DNA of 64,000 bases from Quillaja saponaria (lineage: Eukaryota; Streptophyta; Magnoliopsida; Fabales; Quillajaceae), in the NCBI GenBank assembly GCA_029379385.1, contig CM055605.1:10823001-10887000 (forward strand). The letters run 5' to 3'. The number at the start of each line of letters is the position of its first letter. The first letter of the stretch is position 1. The notes beneath the pieces are model-generated. The model searched no databases and was not told the DNA's origin. It saw only the letters and a program-made list of their open reading frames with translations. Positions 37,265 through 49,936 of this stretch are shown piece by piece. The translations under genes were made by a program, and so were the position numbers.

Positions 37265-37775
37265 TAGGAAAGTAAATTATGTGGTTGGCCAATTTCGTCA
37301 TGGTAGAAAAATCAAATGAAAAGTGGAGGATGTGTGTGATTTCACCAACCTCAATAAATCATACCCAAAAATAGCTTTACCCTGCCTTGGATCAAATGGC
37401 TGGTAGACAGCTCATCTAGTAACGAGCTTCTTTACTTATGGACTCTTATTCGGGCAAAACCAGATCATGATGGCTGAGAAAAACTAAGAGAAGACATTGT
37501 TTATCACAGAAAGGGGATCTGTTACAGAATTATGCTTGTGCCACCTACCAATGCCTAGCGAATAAGATATTTAAAGACCGTGTACGGAGAAATATCAAAG
37601 TTTATGTGGACGATATGTTTATCGAAGAGCACCACCTGGTAATGGCCATGTTTGGGATTTACGAGAAACGTTTGAGATACTAAACAAATACTAGATAAAG
37701 TTCAATCCAACCAAGTGTACTTTGGAGTATTGGAGGGGAAGTTTCTAGGATTCATGGTCACTGCAAGAGCAATGA
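37265..37775 (+). pseudogene. Ty3/gypsy reverse transcriptase remnant
   Basis: Across frameshifts the RT blocks can be followed: VCDFTNLNKSYPK, QNQIMMAE, EKTLFITERG, then VYVDDMF at 37600-37620 (catalytic YVDD retained) and GKFLGFMV near 37740-37760. No LTRs or other domains adjoin it. Confidence 0.75.
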
Positions 37776-38700
37776 GAAATCTTGAAAATTATAATTTCAG
37801 GATTTTGAAATTATAATTTTTTTATTTAAATTATTAATATACCCTTGTTTTTTAGTTTTTATAATTTTTATAAGAAGATGAAATTCAATTTTTTGTCTAT
37901 TTAAAGAGTGGACACTGATAATCTCAACTCATATGAGTGTATGTTAGGATTCTCTAGATATAAATGAATAGTAAATAACATATAATATGAATGGTACTCA
38001 AATGAATATTAATTATCAATAAGTTTTAATTATTATTATAAACAATATAGAATATGAATAATGATGATTGTTAAGTATGACCGGACCAGAGTAATAATTA
38101 GTTGAGATATATATAATCTGGCTCGAACATACCATAAAATTAATATATATATATATATATATATAATAGGAATGATTGCTTATTAGATATATCAAATACT
38201 AATATACATGGAGTTTTTGTTTTTTTTTAAGTGTGCCCTAAAGTCACTTGTTAAGGTCATGTAACTAGAAAGTTTGTAATATTTATTATGGTAGTTGATC
38301 ATTATTTAAGTGATATTTAATATATAAAGTACTATACTTGGAATGTTTCAAGTTTCAAGTTTCAAAGACTATATTTATTTTAACTTAACTAGTGTGCTTA
38401 GTTCACCCGTTAGAAAAATCTTATATACAAATAAATATGTATATAATATATATAGTTTATCACATGCTGGCAATATGTAAAAATTTGTTGACCATGACAA
38501 GGAGAAAAATCAACTGTGCCACGACAGGTGGGTGCGAAGAGGAGCTTCCTTTTTATTAATTTGTACCAACCCTACCATACTAGTGCTCCTACAACGAAAA
38601 GACAAACTAAAATTCAAAATAAGTTTCAAGGAAATAAAAATTACTTATATACTTTAAAAGCTAACGATTAGAAACAAATTGTATGTATGTTCTTCTCTTG
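37776..38700. other. No gene seen
   Basis: AT-rich, with a short (TA)n at 38143-38164. No reading frame of interest. Confidence 0.4.
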
Positions 38701-38711
38701 TGCGTATGGTT

Positions 38712-39370
38712 AAACAGCTAATTGAGATGATATATTTAAGCCGGCAGTTGCATGATCTCCTTTTTTCTGCAAGATAAACATAAGTGAATTGATTAATGAA
38801 ATCTCTGAATTATATATGAATGAATTAATTAAATACTTTATTCAATTACCAAAACATATTTTTGAGGAATAAATGTACACAGTATATTCTCCCAAATAAT
38901 GATGGCCTCAGGCATAGAGTTTCAATTTTGTGAAGCGGGTGTTGATTTCTTCTAGCTCTCGATGCTCTATACACTGTTTTATAGCTCACTGAAATATTCT
39001 ACTAGAATGATGGAGGACTAAATCCTTTCAAGTCCAAATTTGTTTGACGATACAAATTTTCCATTGGCAAATTTGCTTACGTTGTAAACCATTTGTTCAA
39101 ATCGATCTTCTGCAATTTTCTACCACACGGTCCGGGCCATGGCTAAGTCATGCTCAGAGCAGAATTGGTATCACCTCTGGAAAAGAAAAGAAAATATAAT
39201 GGATAAAGCTTACAAATTCAATAATAACTAAAAGATAAACTATAATTAGATTTTTATCATAAAATTTTCAAATAGTGAATCCATAATGTTTGGAGGATTT
39301 GTTGCGTACCTAGGAACTGGAACGGCAAGTGTAACATATTGTTGTCATAAACTGCATTCATTTACAAAGG
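38712..39370 (-). pseudogene. Possible decayed multi-exon gene
   Basis: On the minus strand three splice-like blocks can be joined: a 46-base piece ending CCAGTTCCTAG before GTACGC (about 39311-39356), a piece after the acceptor TTTTCTTTTCCAG (near 39176) reading RGDTNSALSMT, stop, PWPGPCGRKLQKID, and a last piece after TTATCTTGCAG (near 38772) reading KKGDHATAGLNISSQLAV and stop. In-frame stops mean it is not functional. The family is unknown and chance is not excluded. Confidence 0.25.
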
Positions 39371-39775
39371 CAAAATACGTAAATTAAAAAAAAAAAATCA
39401 TAAAATGTACAAAAATTATATAGATAAATTTATTTTTAGATAACTTACATATTATTTGCAGCCTCTAATCACATACCATATGTTTGAGAAGTTTAACTTA
39501 ATTAGCTTATGACACTTTTTTTGGTGTTTAGAGAAAATCAATTGTGTCATTAATGAAGGGAATTGAAATGGATTAACTAATTTAGATTTACTGAGTATAA
39601 TCAACTTTAATTGATTAAAATTTGTAGTTATTGGGAAGAGTCTTACAATCGAAGTTATAAACACTACATCAAAAGTGATTTACGGCAATGGTAAAAAAAT
39701 ATTGCTAACTACAAGTAAAAATAAAAAAATTATAAAAAGATACAACAGCGGTTTTGCAACAGAATGAGATGATAA

Positions 39776-40612
39776 TATAAACAAGAGATTAAGAATTTTA
39801 AAACTTCTGTGGCATGAGCATGAATGATGTACCAAGAAATCACAAAAAGCTGATTATGCAGAAAAACTTGTCAATATAGAACACATATACAAATGATAAT
39901 GAATTAACAAAGAGAAGCAATTTAATCTAAATTACAATCAATACATTTCAAGATTTATTGAAACATTCCATTAGTTGCTCTTTTAATTTACATACAAACT
40001 CAATCTTATTTCTTATTTATTAGACTTTTTTTCAATTTTCCAACATCTCCTTTCTAATTAATTTTGATTGTTTTTTTCTCAATAATCTCATGGATTCTGT
40101 GCAAGTAGTATAGTTCGATATCTTTGCTTACATTCTGCTTTACACAAACTCAAACAAGCATCAACCAAGAACAAGTTCTCTTCACGTTTCTTCTTGCAAC
40201 GAATATCACATTCTTCATAGCACTCAATTCGTTGTGTACTTAGCAAAACGGACAAGGAAGGCGGTTCATAAGCATTCACTAAATCAGTCTTAGTCATCAC
40301 TAATTCCCATATCATTAGCATTATTATATATCTTACCATACTATGTGTATCCATATTTCTTTTCCCTTATAATTTCTAGAAACTTTTGGTTAACATATAA
40401 AATGATAATTCGTAACTTAATGTAATGTTTTGAGGGTTATATTCAGTATTTAAATATCAATTAAATAAAAAATATATTAGTTACACCTTTCATCTAATCA
40501 ACAAAATTAATTTTTTGAACACCCTTTTGATATCGCAAGAAATTTTGTTTTTTCTTATTGGGTAACATGAAGAGGATTTAAGTGGTAACTTTTGGTAAAG
40601 GTCAATAGTCAT
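39776..40612 (-). repeat. Segmental duplication, copy 2 (carries peptide gene 2)
   Basis: Partner of 34428-35240. Both flanks match beyond the coding sequence, with small indels. Confidence 0.75.
40088..40354 (-). CDS. Secreted cysteine-rich peptide, thionin-like (gene 2)
   Basis: 88 residues, single exon, paralogue of 34675-34941. The same layout: signal peptide (MDTHSMVRYIIMLMIWELVM), conserved YEPPSLSVLLSTQRIEC, and the identical spacing CX3CX3C-X13-CX3CX3C (ECYEECDIRC, ACLSLCKAEC). Differences cluster between the cysteines (KKKREEN against KKTHGEN) and spare the framework. The open frame, conserved cysteines and TATTTAAATAT at 40447-40457 suggest that both copies are still genes. Confidence 0.75.
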   Translation of the reverse strand: MDTHSMVRYIIMLMIWELVMTKTDLVNAYEPPSLSVLLSTQRIECYEECDIRCKKKREENLFLVDACLSLCKAECKQRYRTILLAQNP

Positions 40613-42434
40613 TAAACATTTTCAAAGGTATATTATTGTTTAGGTCAATATATATAAGTTTCTAAGCAAATAATCTAATATAAGAGCCAACATCTCTTAA
40701 ATTATGTTAATATTACACAAATCTCCTTTATATTTCCAAAACTTACATAAACCACTGCCGAAATTTGAAAGCTAAGTTACAACTTAACAAAAACTTTAAA
40801 TAATAGAGAAAAATTCCTAAAATACCCTTTTCATCTTATTATTAAGAGATAAAATATGATTATAGTATCATTAAACTAATTTAATAATGTTTTACATTAA
40901 TTAACTTGCAATAAGATATAAACCAAAATTTTAATTATTTATAATTAGAAATTGTTTATGAAATATTATAGTTTTTAAAAGAATGTGAAATTGTTTGTGC
41001 CAAATATAGAAAGTGATTATTTATTTTATTTTATTTATATATCATTTCAATTTTGGTAATAAGATATCATCATTAATTTAATTCAATATTTTAAAATGGT
41101 ACGTGTATCATAATAATTAATACATTAGCCTATTTTAAATATTTTATCTTAATTTTATATTTCAGGAGATTTACGTTGAAGTTTTAAAAATAGGGAAGAG
41201 AATTGCAGTATAATCCTAGAGAAATTAGATTTAATTTACTCTAATATAAATTAGCGTGCATGATATGACTCAATCTTACTAATTTATTATAGATTTTTAT
41301 TTTCATTATATAAAAAATAATAATAAGTTTCTAATAGTTGTAAGGTTGTTTTCCTACCAATCTTAGTAGTATTAGGATTGTAGTTACTCTTTATTAGAAT
41401 AAGTTTCTAATTACAGTGGGATCTTCCAATTCAACAATCAACAAATTTCAAAAAATCACTCTTAGGTGAAAGAATAATTCACAATAATAAAGAAAATAAC
41501 CTCACATCACTAGATGATGAGATTTTGAATTAAAGACCTCTTGATTCTAGTATCTCCGTCTTAACCTAGTTAAACTAAGACCTCATTGACACATGATCTA
41601 ATTACCAGCATCTTTTGGTATTGACTTGTATTGTTTAATTTTTCATTTCATGTTACTTATGACATATGAAGGCCTCATAAATACACGTGATCATAGACCT
41701 TATCATACTTGAGGAGTTGTTATTTAATTAAGAGAATGAAGGATGGCAATGATCAAAACTTAGTCACTTGGTTATGACAACTCTGATATTATTTCAAGAA
41801 ACCATGTTAAGTGAAGTCGGATAAATTATTTTTGATCTCTTACACTCAAAACTGAAGGTTCAAACTTATAATGCTTGTTACTGTTCTGACGTATTACCCA
41901 GTTTTATTGTTTTCATGCATGAAAATAACACGAATTAAGGATTAGACCATATATGGCTATTAGTTAATAAGACACATCATTTTCTACTATAATTGAGAAT
42001 TTGGATAATGGCTATTACGTAGGCCATATATTCTTGCAATTGTCTATTGATATTGTAAAAATGTATAGAAAGCTCAAGGAGAGATGCTTCATCCTTTGGC
42101 AATGGTACTAACATAAAAAAAAATTACTAATAAAAAAATCTCATGTCAGTACTCAAAATAAAATACAATGTTATGAGAAAAAGAAAAAAAGAAAAAAAGA
42201 ATTATTTTGTCCCTTGGCCGATCAATGGATAGGTGTGGGCATAATGGGATGGCCCGGTTAGTCCGGGCATAACTTTAATACTGTGTTGAAGCATCACTTT
42301 TGAAAGCCAATCAATTGGTGACAAGATGAAAAATCCATTTGCTTATAAGGAGTGTGAAATACTCTAGCCTTAGTAATATGCCACATTGATAAAAGTAATA
42401 CCATTCACATAATCAGTCCTCTTTAATTCATCCG
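40613..42434. other. No gene seen
   Basis: AT-rich intergenic DNA. 41440-41610 contains a possible short SINE-like stretch, too weak to call. Confidence 0.35.
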
Positions 42435-42671
42435 TTAATTATAAAGGTGCTTCTGTCGACAACCTTCTTGACATGTATACAAACAAAAATTAAACTTTAA
42501 AGGTTGGTGTGGATGTTTCTCATGGCAACTCAGCCAACAATTGCCGTAGCACTTTTGTAGATGTGCTCTATTACCATGTTTAGCAGAACAGAGAAATTGA
42601 TGAGTGGAAGGTGAAGAATGTTTAGTAGAAGAATCTGCAACTACAAGTAACAAAAAAATTATTAATTTCAT
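42435..42671 (-). CDS. Secreted cysteine-rich peptide with the same cysteine spacing (gene 3)
   Basis: 78 residues. It starts with a short hydrophobic leader (MKLIIFLLLVVADSS), is histidine- and serine-rich to about residue 35, then has KCYGNCWLSC, 13 residues, CLYTCQEGC: exactly CX3CX3C-X13-CX3CX3C as in genes 1 and 2, although the rest of the sequence is unrelated. One further Cys (FLCSAK) lies before the motif. The start is uncertain: TTTTTGTTACTTGTAG inside the leader could be a splice acceptor. The shared spacing and neighbourhood suggest an ancient cluster. Confidence 0.6.
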   Translation of the reverse strand: MKLIIFLLLVVADSSTKHSSPSTHQFLCSAKHGNRAHLQKCYGNCWLSCHEKHPHQPLKFNFCLYTCQEGCRQKHLYN

Positions 42672-43414
42672 TATTAAGATAATATTAATCCTTATATCAT
42701 TTCCATCTAGTTCTCTTTTCTTTCTTTGATGAATTAAGTATGGGAATTCATAAATTATGTAGATTTAACCATGCATTTAATTTATATGTCAGACATTCAT
42801 TGCTTAAGATATTTTTAACTATGCTGTAATTGAAATGAAAAAAAAAATGCAAAGTATGGGGGAAAATAACAATGGGGGTTATTCATATATATTTAAATAT
42901 TTAATTTTCTAATATTTTTTACTCTTGTATAATGTAAGGGGTTAAAAGACTTTTTGTTGAGCTCATTGATAAATGGAAGACTAATTAAATATATTATAAA
43001 AGATCTACTTTGTAATGAATTTTTAAATCAATCATATATATATATAAGAGGAGATTCCTAATTTATTAATATTACAATTTGAACCACGTTAAAATGGAGA
43101 AACAAGTTACATTAGAAAAAAATTAACTAGAAATCAGTCAGTGATAAGATTTAAACATAACACCATTAGATTGAGCTTACTTAAATATTCTTACTAAAAG
43201 GTTAAACACTTGATTTTACTAGCATGCAACAGCTCATTTAGGTATAAAAAAAAAAAAAAACAAGTTCTCTTAATATTCAAAAAAAGAGTAAAATTAGGTA
43301 CCTAATATGTAATATATAAGAAACTGTACATAATTATTAGCTAGTGTCGCAATAGAGTCATCTTCACCTCATGGAATTAAAGTCAAGCAACTGCCTAATT
43401 AGAAACTATACATA
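42672..43414. other. No gene seen
   Basis: AT-rich sequence between peptide gene 3 and the gypsy LTR. No features beyond short A-runs. Confidence 0.35.
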
Positions 43415-46400
43415 TGTCGTACCCCTCACAAAGATATGACTAGCCAGAGGAATTGGATAACCCAACCTTTGTAACCCTGACTTCAAAACAAATTAACAAA
43501 CATGACTCTTAACCCAACTAAAGAATAAAAATAACTCTATAAAATAGAAGTTCACTATAAAAGTTTGTTCTCTGAAACAAATAACGATTTATTGAAATTT
43601 TTGGCAGAGGTTCCCTGTAACATGGAACATGCCTCAAAATACGAACATGTGTCCTGATTTCATATAACAACATAGAGACAAATAACTAGACTATTACATC
43701 ATACAAAATTAGACACATTGCAATTTTTAGTGTGACTGCAAACTTTCATCCTTGACTTCAAGTCTAAGATTCTGGAAAATATCGTGTCGTACTCTATCGA
43801 CAGGTCATGAGCTCGGCGACACCATATACTGCACTCCTGTTACCAAAAAAGAAATCCACTGAGAGGGATGAGTCCTACTGATTTCGTGAGTGAAAAATAG
43901 TACTCAAAGGTTACTAGCATCACTTATTATAAGTATATAACATATATAGTCAATTAGCATCACATGACAATGTTCATGTCTTCATTCAAAATTATACATA
44001 CACGTTGGTATTCGTCATAAGTTCACAACTTAATCAAAGCAATCATAGCATACAAAGCAAACAAAAGGTTAACGAGTAACTCAGCCCTACACAACAGTAT
44101 CACCCCCTATCGGGCATTTACGCACCCGCATAACAAGTTAATCTCCGTACATAATCCATCCTACCGGGGCTGAGTTCTCAAATAAAAAAAAATTTATCTG
44201 AATCATAACATTTCAGGATTTCAAATCAGAATATCTTAGATGTACTTGGATTTTTAATTTCGGAGATAAAAATCATTTTTCATAAAAGTCTCACTTTGTT
44301 AGCCCTTATCAACCATAACCAATATGAAACAAATATAATTTAAAAAAATCATTGACATGTTGTACTTGCTTATTTTCCATATATCACATATATCCAAATA
44401 CACATATAATTACATATAATAATCTAGCTCTTAGAGACAACAACTAACCACTCATCTTTAACCGATTTCATCCGTCACTCACACTGGCGTTCCCGCACCT
44501 CATCAGGTCCATATTAGGATCCATAACTGAAATGCATATTTCGAAATAATACTTAGTTCATAAGCGTTATCGCTATAATCTTTAATTACTAAGCTTATAT
44601 ATCAACTTATGTAAGTTTTCTTAAGAAAGTTTTCTATGAAGTTGTTACGTGTCAAGTAGTATAAATTAGATTTTATGTAATAAGGTTGATAATGAAGAGA
44701 CATTTTTTAGATATATTGACAATTCATAGGGTGGAAAGGAACTCTTAGAAAAGATAGAAAACGCTAACGAGTTAGAAATGCTAAAACTGTCCAAACTTGG
44801 GGTTTGGACTAAGTGTTCACTCTAATAGTCATATCTTTCCTCTAGAAAATTCGAAATCCTGTTTTGTAAAATTTATTAAAAACTAGACACGTGTAGCTTT
44901 ATAATGGTATATCATTTTTAATTTTTAGATTTGTATATCAATACAGTTTATTTTTTGAAGTTACATCAAATTTTGCAAAACGCAGGATTTTGACAACTCT
45001 AACCTTACCTTAATTATTTGAACATAACTTTCTCTAAGAAAAAGGAAATCCAATTCTGTTTATTGGATTTGTTAATAGGCAAAAATATCTTTCTAGATAA
45101 GTATCATACGTGTTATTTAGATGAGTATAATAATACAGTTAATTATTCAAAGTTTACTTTTTGTAAGTATATCACAACCTCTTTAGGATTAGTCCTTTTA
45201 ATATACTACTTTAAATTCCTAAAATCCCCATTACCAATAATTTCAATATTAACTTTACTCATATATTTTTCTCACACACTAATTATTGAGTCCCACTTTA
45301 ACCTAATCAATTGTCTATATCTTTCAATCAACTAGTTACATAATGGAATTTATAAAACTCAATTTCTACCTATACTAAACTTAAAGTTCTCTTAACTCTT
45401 TTACCTAATATCTCATGACTAGTTCAATTTAGTCAATAACTCAAATTCTATAACTTAACGTTGACTTAATCAATTTCATGTTTCCTAATTAGTTTCTAAC
45501 AATTGAAACCTACATGAATTAATTTCTAAACATATATATATATATATATATATATCATTTCTTCAATATATATATACATGTATGTTCATACAATTATCAA
45601 CACTTTGTACAATTCGTTAATTTCTAGTGTTTATATTGTATTTACTAAACTTCAACTTAACATAGTTAATTTTAATGTCTCCTAATTAACTAAGTAAATG
45701 AACTTAGTATTGATTAGATTTCAATTATTTAGTTATTAAACTTAACTACTTAGCGTAGTTTAACTTCACACTTGAATTACATAATCCTTAACTGGCTTGT
45801 TAGTCCTCTAAAATCCATGTGTATATATATATATCCAAATTGATTAATACAATTCCTAAACATACTTGATTAGTCTAACTGAATTATTTTACGTTTCTAC
45901 TTAAACATAAAGGACTTATCTAGCTAGAATTTAGTAACACTTAAGCCAACACCACTAATTTAAGCAAATCCATTTCTAAGGCCATAAAAATTTTTGTATA
46001 TAGCTTTTGCTTCCTTAATATCATAAAACTCAAGTAACCCTCCAAAAAAACAAGTTTAAAGTCTCAAACTTAAATGAAATCTAAACTTTCTCATGTCTTA
46101 TAGCATATACGGCAGCACACCTATTGCCTTAGTTAATTGCATCCTGAAATAATAGGAAGACTTTGCCAAGAAAATGATTGGCAAACCAAGGAAAAAAAAA
46201 ACAAAAGGACTGCTGAGCCACTTCCCTCATGGCTGGACTTGACTGAAATAGGGCATGGCAGCTTCTTTACCATAGTTGCCGCCATGTTCATCCATGCTTC
46301 ACACACACACACACATGGTCATATAGCAAACCAGAAAGTTTTGAAACTCACGGCAGCAAGGTGTCTAGCCTTAACTAAAATTATTGACTCAAAACAAAGC

Positions 46401-47018
46401 ACCTACATCCTAAGAGTTGCTACCTATGAAGCACCGATACTGCATATTAGGGGTCGTATCCATGTCTAGTTCCTATCTAACACGGATAGGGCCCCGATAA
46501 GCTAGGATACGTATCGAAGACGTATCTATAATTAATTTTTTTATTTTTTATTTTTGAAAAAAATTATACGGCTCAGATACGGCTTTAAAATGGCTGAATA
46601 CGGCTCCAATATGCAGCTTATATAAAACGTTTCGCTTTGATTGAAATATTGCTTTTTTCATCCTTGAAAAGGTGCCTTTTGTTTGCTTCTATCTTGACTT
46701 TGTGATTTCTTTTCTATTCTTTTGAGTCTACGCTTTTTCTTTGTACTACTAGGGATTTGATGGAAATCCTTCCTCTAATCTTTGCTATCATTGAAGCTAA
46801 ACCAGTGAAGCTCAAAATCTTGTCTCCTTAAAGCTGTCTGGGTCTGGGTTCACATTTATCTCCTAAAGCCTCAGATTTGTGAAGCAGCCTCTGATTTATG
46901 AAGCAGCCAAGTGAAGTCCTTCATCATCGACTCATCTGTCAAGGTTTACTGGTTTAGGTAAGCACTTGTTTTTATCTATCTCTCACGTCCCTAACTTCTT
47001 TTTTTCCAATATGACTCT

Positions 47019-47515
47019 TTCTTATTGTTTACTACAACAATAGTGACTATACCTTCTTTTCCTCTTTTTTTTTTTTTTTTTTTGACTCTGCAATGATTAT
47101 CTTGAGTTTTTTTTTTTTTTTTTTTTCGTTTTATAGCTATATGTTTGTTACAACTGAGATAGTCATTTTGCATTAGTTTTGTTATTTTATTTTTTATGTA
47201 CTGCCTCTGTAACCTATCTTCAGGTTTTTTTTTTTTTTTTTTTTTTTTTGCTGGATATATGTTTGGGTTTGTCTTCTTGTTTACTACGACAACAATGACT
47301 CTACCTTTTTTTTTCTTTTCTTTTTTTTGCCTCTGCAACGACTATCTTCTAAGTTTTTTTTTTTCTTTTTTTTTTTTCTGGCTATATGTTTGTTACAACT
47401 GAGATAGTCATTTTGCATTAGATTTTGTTTTTTTGTTTGTTTTATGTTCTGCCTCTTAACCTATCTTTAGTATTTTTTTTTTTTTTTTTGCTGCTGCATA
47501 TATGTTTGTGTTTGT
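47019..47515 (+). repeat. 252-bp tandem repeat with long T runs in the hAT leader intron
   Basis: Two units start at about 47019 and 47271: GTTTACTAC.ACAA...TGACT, GCAACGA..ATCTT, ATATGTTTGTTACAACTGAG, GATAGTCATTTTGCATTAG recur in order at 252-bp spacing, with T-runs of 10-28 bases between. A third partial unit follows to about 47640. Confidence 0.7.
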
Positions 47516-47668
47516 GGAAGTGGTTTTTTTTCTTGATGGCAGATAGCTTGTTCCTTGTTATGTATGTCTGTGTTTGAATAAACTGAGATAGTCATCTTTG
47601 TTCGTGAGAATGTTATGTAGCTATGTTTTTTTTTTTTTTTTTCATTTTTATTTCTATGCTATGCAGTT

Positions 47669-49936
47669 ATGGTTTCTAGTTCTGCTTCTACAACCGAATG
47701 TTCTAGTGCAGCCACACGTACTAGCAGATTTGAGAACACTGAGACTCAAAGCATTGATTTGAAATATCCTTTGTGGGCTTTTGTTACAATTACTAAAAGG
47801 GTTGAAAAGGGAGGAAATAAATGTTGGGCTTGCAACTTTTGTAATGAGACCTTTACAGGTTCATATACTAGGGTTAAGGCACACCTTTTACAAACTAGTT
47901 CCTATGGAATTAAGTCATGCTCTAAGGTGACATTAGACTATAGGGATAAAATGCAAAAGAGGGTAGAAGAGGCAGATAATAGAAACAAGCCTAAGCGTGT
48001 CCCTTTACCTAATTCTAGTTCTTATTTCACCCATCCAAATATACCTTCAGTGCCTATATTTGAGCAAAGAAAAAGAAAATCAGCTGGTAGGAGTGCTTGG
48101 GAACAATCATTTGGAATTCAATCTAGGAATTACCTTAATGATCTCATTGCTATGATGTTTTATTCAGCTGGCTTGCCATTTCATTTTGCTAGAAATCCTT
48201 ATTATGTTGAAGCCTTTTCATATGTTGCCAATAACTCAATTTCTGGTTATGTATCTCTTGGTTACAATTCTTTGATATGTAAGTTGTTAATGCAAGAAAA
48301 AGTTCACATTGAGAGATTGTTGAAACCACTCAAGGGCTTATGAAGGAGAAGGGGCTTAGCATAGTAAGGTGGGACGGATGCACAAGAAGGCCTTTGATCA
48401 ATTTCATGGTTGCCTCTGAAGAAGGCCCTATTTTTTGAGTGCTATTAATGACTCTATGGAGTATAAGGATAAGCATTACATTGCTAGTTTGATCACAAAT
48501 GTAATTAAGGATGTTGGACCTCAAAATGTAGTCCAAGTGATAACTGATAATGCCACGGTTTGTAAGGCAGTTGGTATGCTTGTTAAAGCTGATATCCTCA
48601 CATATTTTGGACTCCTTGTGTTGTGCACACACTAAACCTTGCATTGAAGAATATATGTGCAGCCAAGAATACTAAGAGAAATGAGATTGTCTATAATGAA
48701 TGTTGGTGGATTACTATGGTTAGTGATGAAGCCAAAATTATCAAAGACTTCATAATGAATCATGCTATGAGATTGGCTATTTTTAATGACTTTTTTCCTT
48801 TAAAATTACTTGATGTTGTTGAAACAAGGTTTGCATCAACCATTATGATGTTAAAGAGGTTCAAAATCATAAAGCATGGTCTTCAAAGTATGGTTATTAG
48901 TGATCAATGGAATGCTTACAGGGAGGATAGTGTAGGAATAACTCAAACTGTGAAAGAGGTTATCTTGAATGATTTATGGTAGGATAAGGTGGATTACATC
49001 CTTTCTTTTACTGGTCCTATCTATGACATGTTTCGGTTGTGTGATACTGATAAACCTACCCTTTATTTAGTGTATGACATGCGGGATTCTATGATAGAGC
49101 AAGTAAGGACAGTGATATTTAGGCAAGAAAAGAAGGAAGAATATGAGGTATCCGATTTTTACAATGTGGTGTATGCTATACTTATTGATAGGTGGACAAA
49201 AAGTTGCACACCACTTCATTGTTTGGCGTATTCTTTGAATCCGAGGTAAATTTAAGATTATGTTTCATTTGTTTTTTTTTTTTTTTTTTTTCCTTTTATT
49301 GTTAACTTTGTTGTCTACTTGTCTTACAATATTGGTATTATAGCAAACAATGGCTTGAGGGGCTTCCAAATAGGGTCCCCCCACATAAGGATGTGGAAAT
49401 TTCTGCTAAAAGGAACAAGTGTTTTGTTAAATACTTTCCAATTGTTGAGGAGAGAAGGTTTGTCAATATTGAGTTTGCTAGATTCTCAAGTTGCATGGAT
49501 GTTTTTGCTAGCTTTGACTCTTTGCAAGATAGGTGGGATTTGGATCCTAAAATGTGGTGGCTAGTGCATGGATCTTCGGCATCTTTACTTCAAAATATAG
49601 CTTTGAAGCTTCTTGGACAACCTTGTTCTTTATCTTGTTGTGAGAGAAATTGGAGTACTTACTCCTTTATTCATTTGATGAGGAGAAACAAAATAACTCC
49701 TCAAAGAGCGGAAGATTTAGTTTATGTGCATACAAATCTTCAGCTCTTATCAAGGAAGAATGAAAGCTACAACAAAGGAAGAGGCAAAGATGTGGGATAT
49801 TGGTGGTGATCAATTTGATCCACTTGAAGGTGCGGAGGTCCTTGAGATTGCAAGCTTATCCCTTGATGAACCGGATATGGAGGCAATGCTTTTTAGTGAT
49901 GCAAATGATGGCATTGCTTCCCCTAGTATTGGATAA
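47669..49936 (+). pseudogene. hAT transposase (BED zinc finger, DUF659, dimerisation domain), frameshifted
   Basis: The N-terminal part (47669-48343) holds a BED-type finger (CWACNFCNETFTGSYTRVKA with following HLL) and ARNPYYVEAFSYVANN. The middle has the DUF659/catalytic region (VQVITDNATVCKAVG; HTLNLALKNICA; RFASTIMMLKRF) and the C-terminus the hAT dimerisation motif (CCERNWSTYSFIH). An intron at 49246-49343 joins in frame. Breaks: one base missing near 48333 (after KPLKG), in the T-run at 48430, in the T-run near 48607 and near 49764, plus TAG at 48980 where Trp is expected. The stop is TAA at 49934. Except for the stop codon all lesions are single-base losses, partly in homopolymers. Confidence 0.85.

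Noticed and set aside
46991..47402. Lysine-rich or phenylalanine-rich small proteins on either strand
   Set aside because: They are translations of long T/A runs in a transposon intron.
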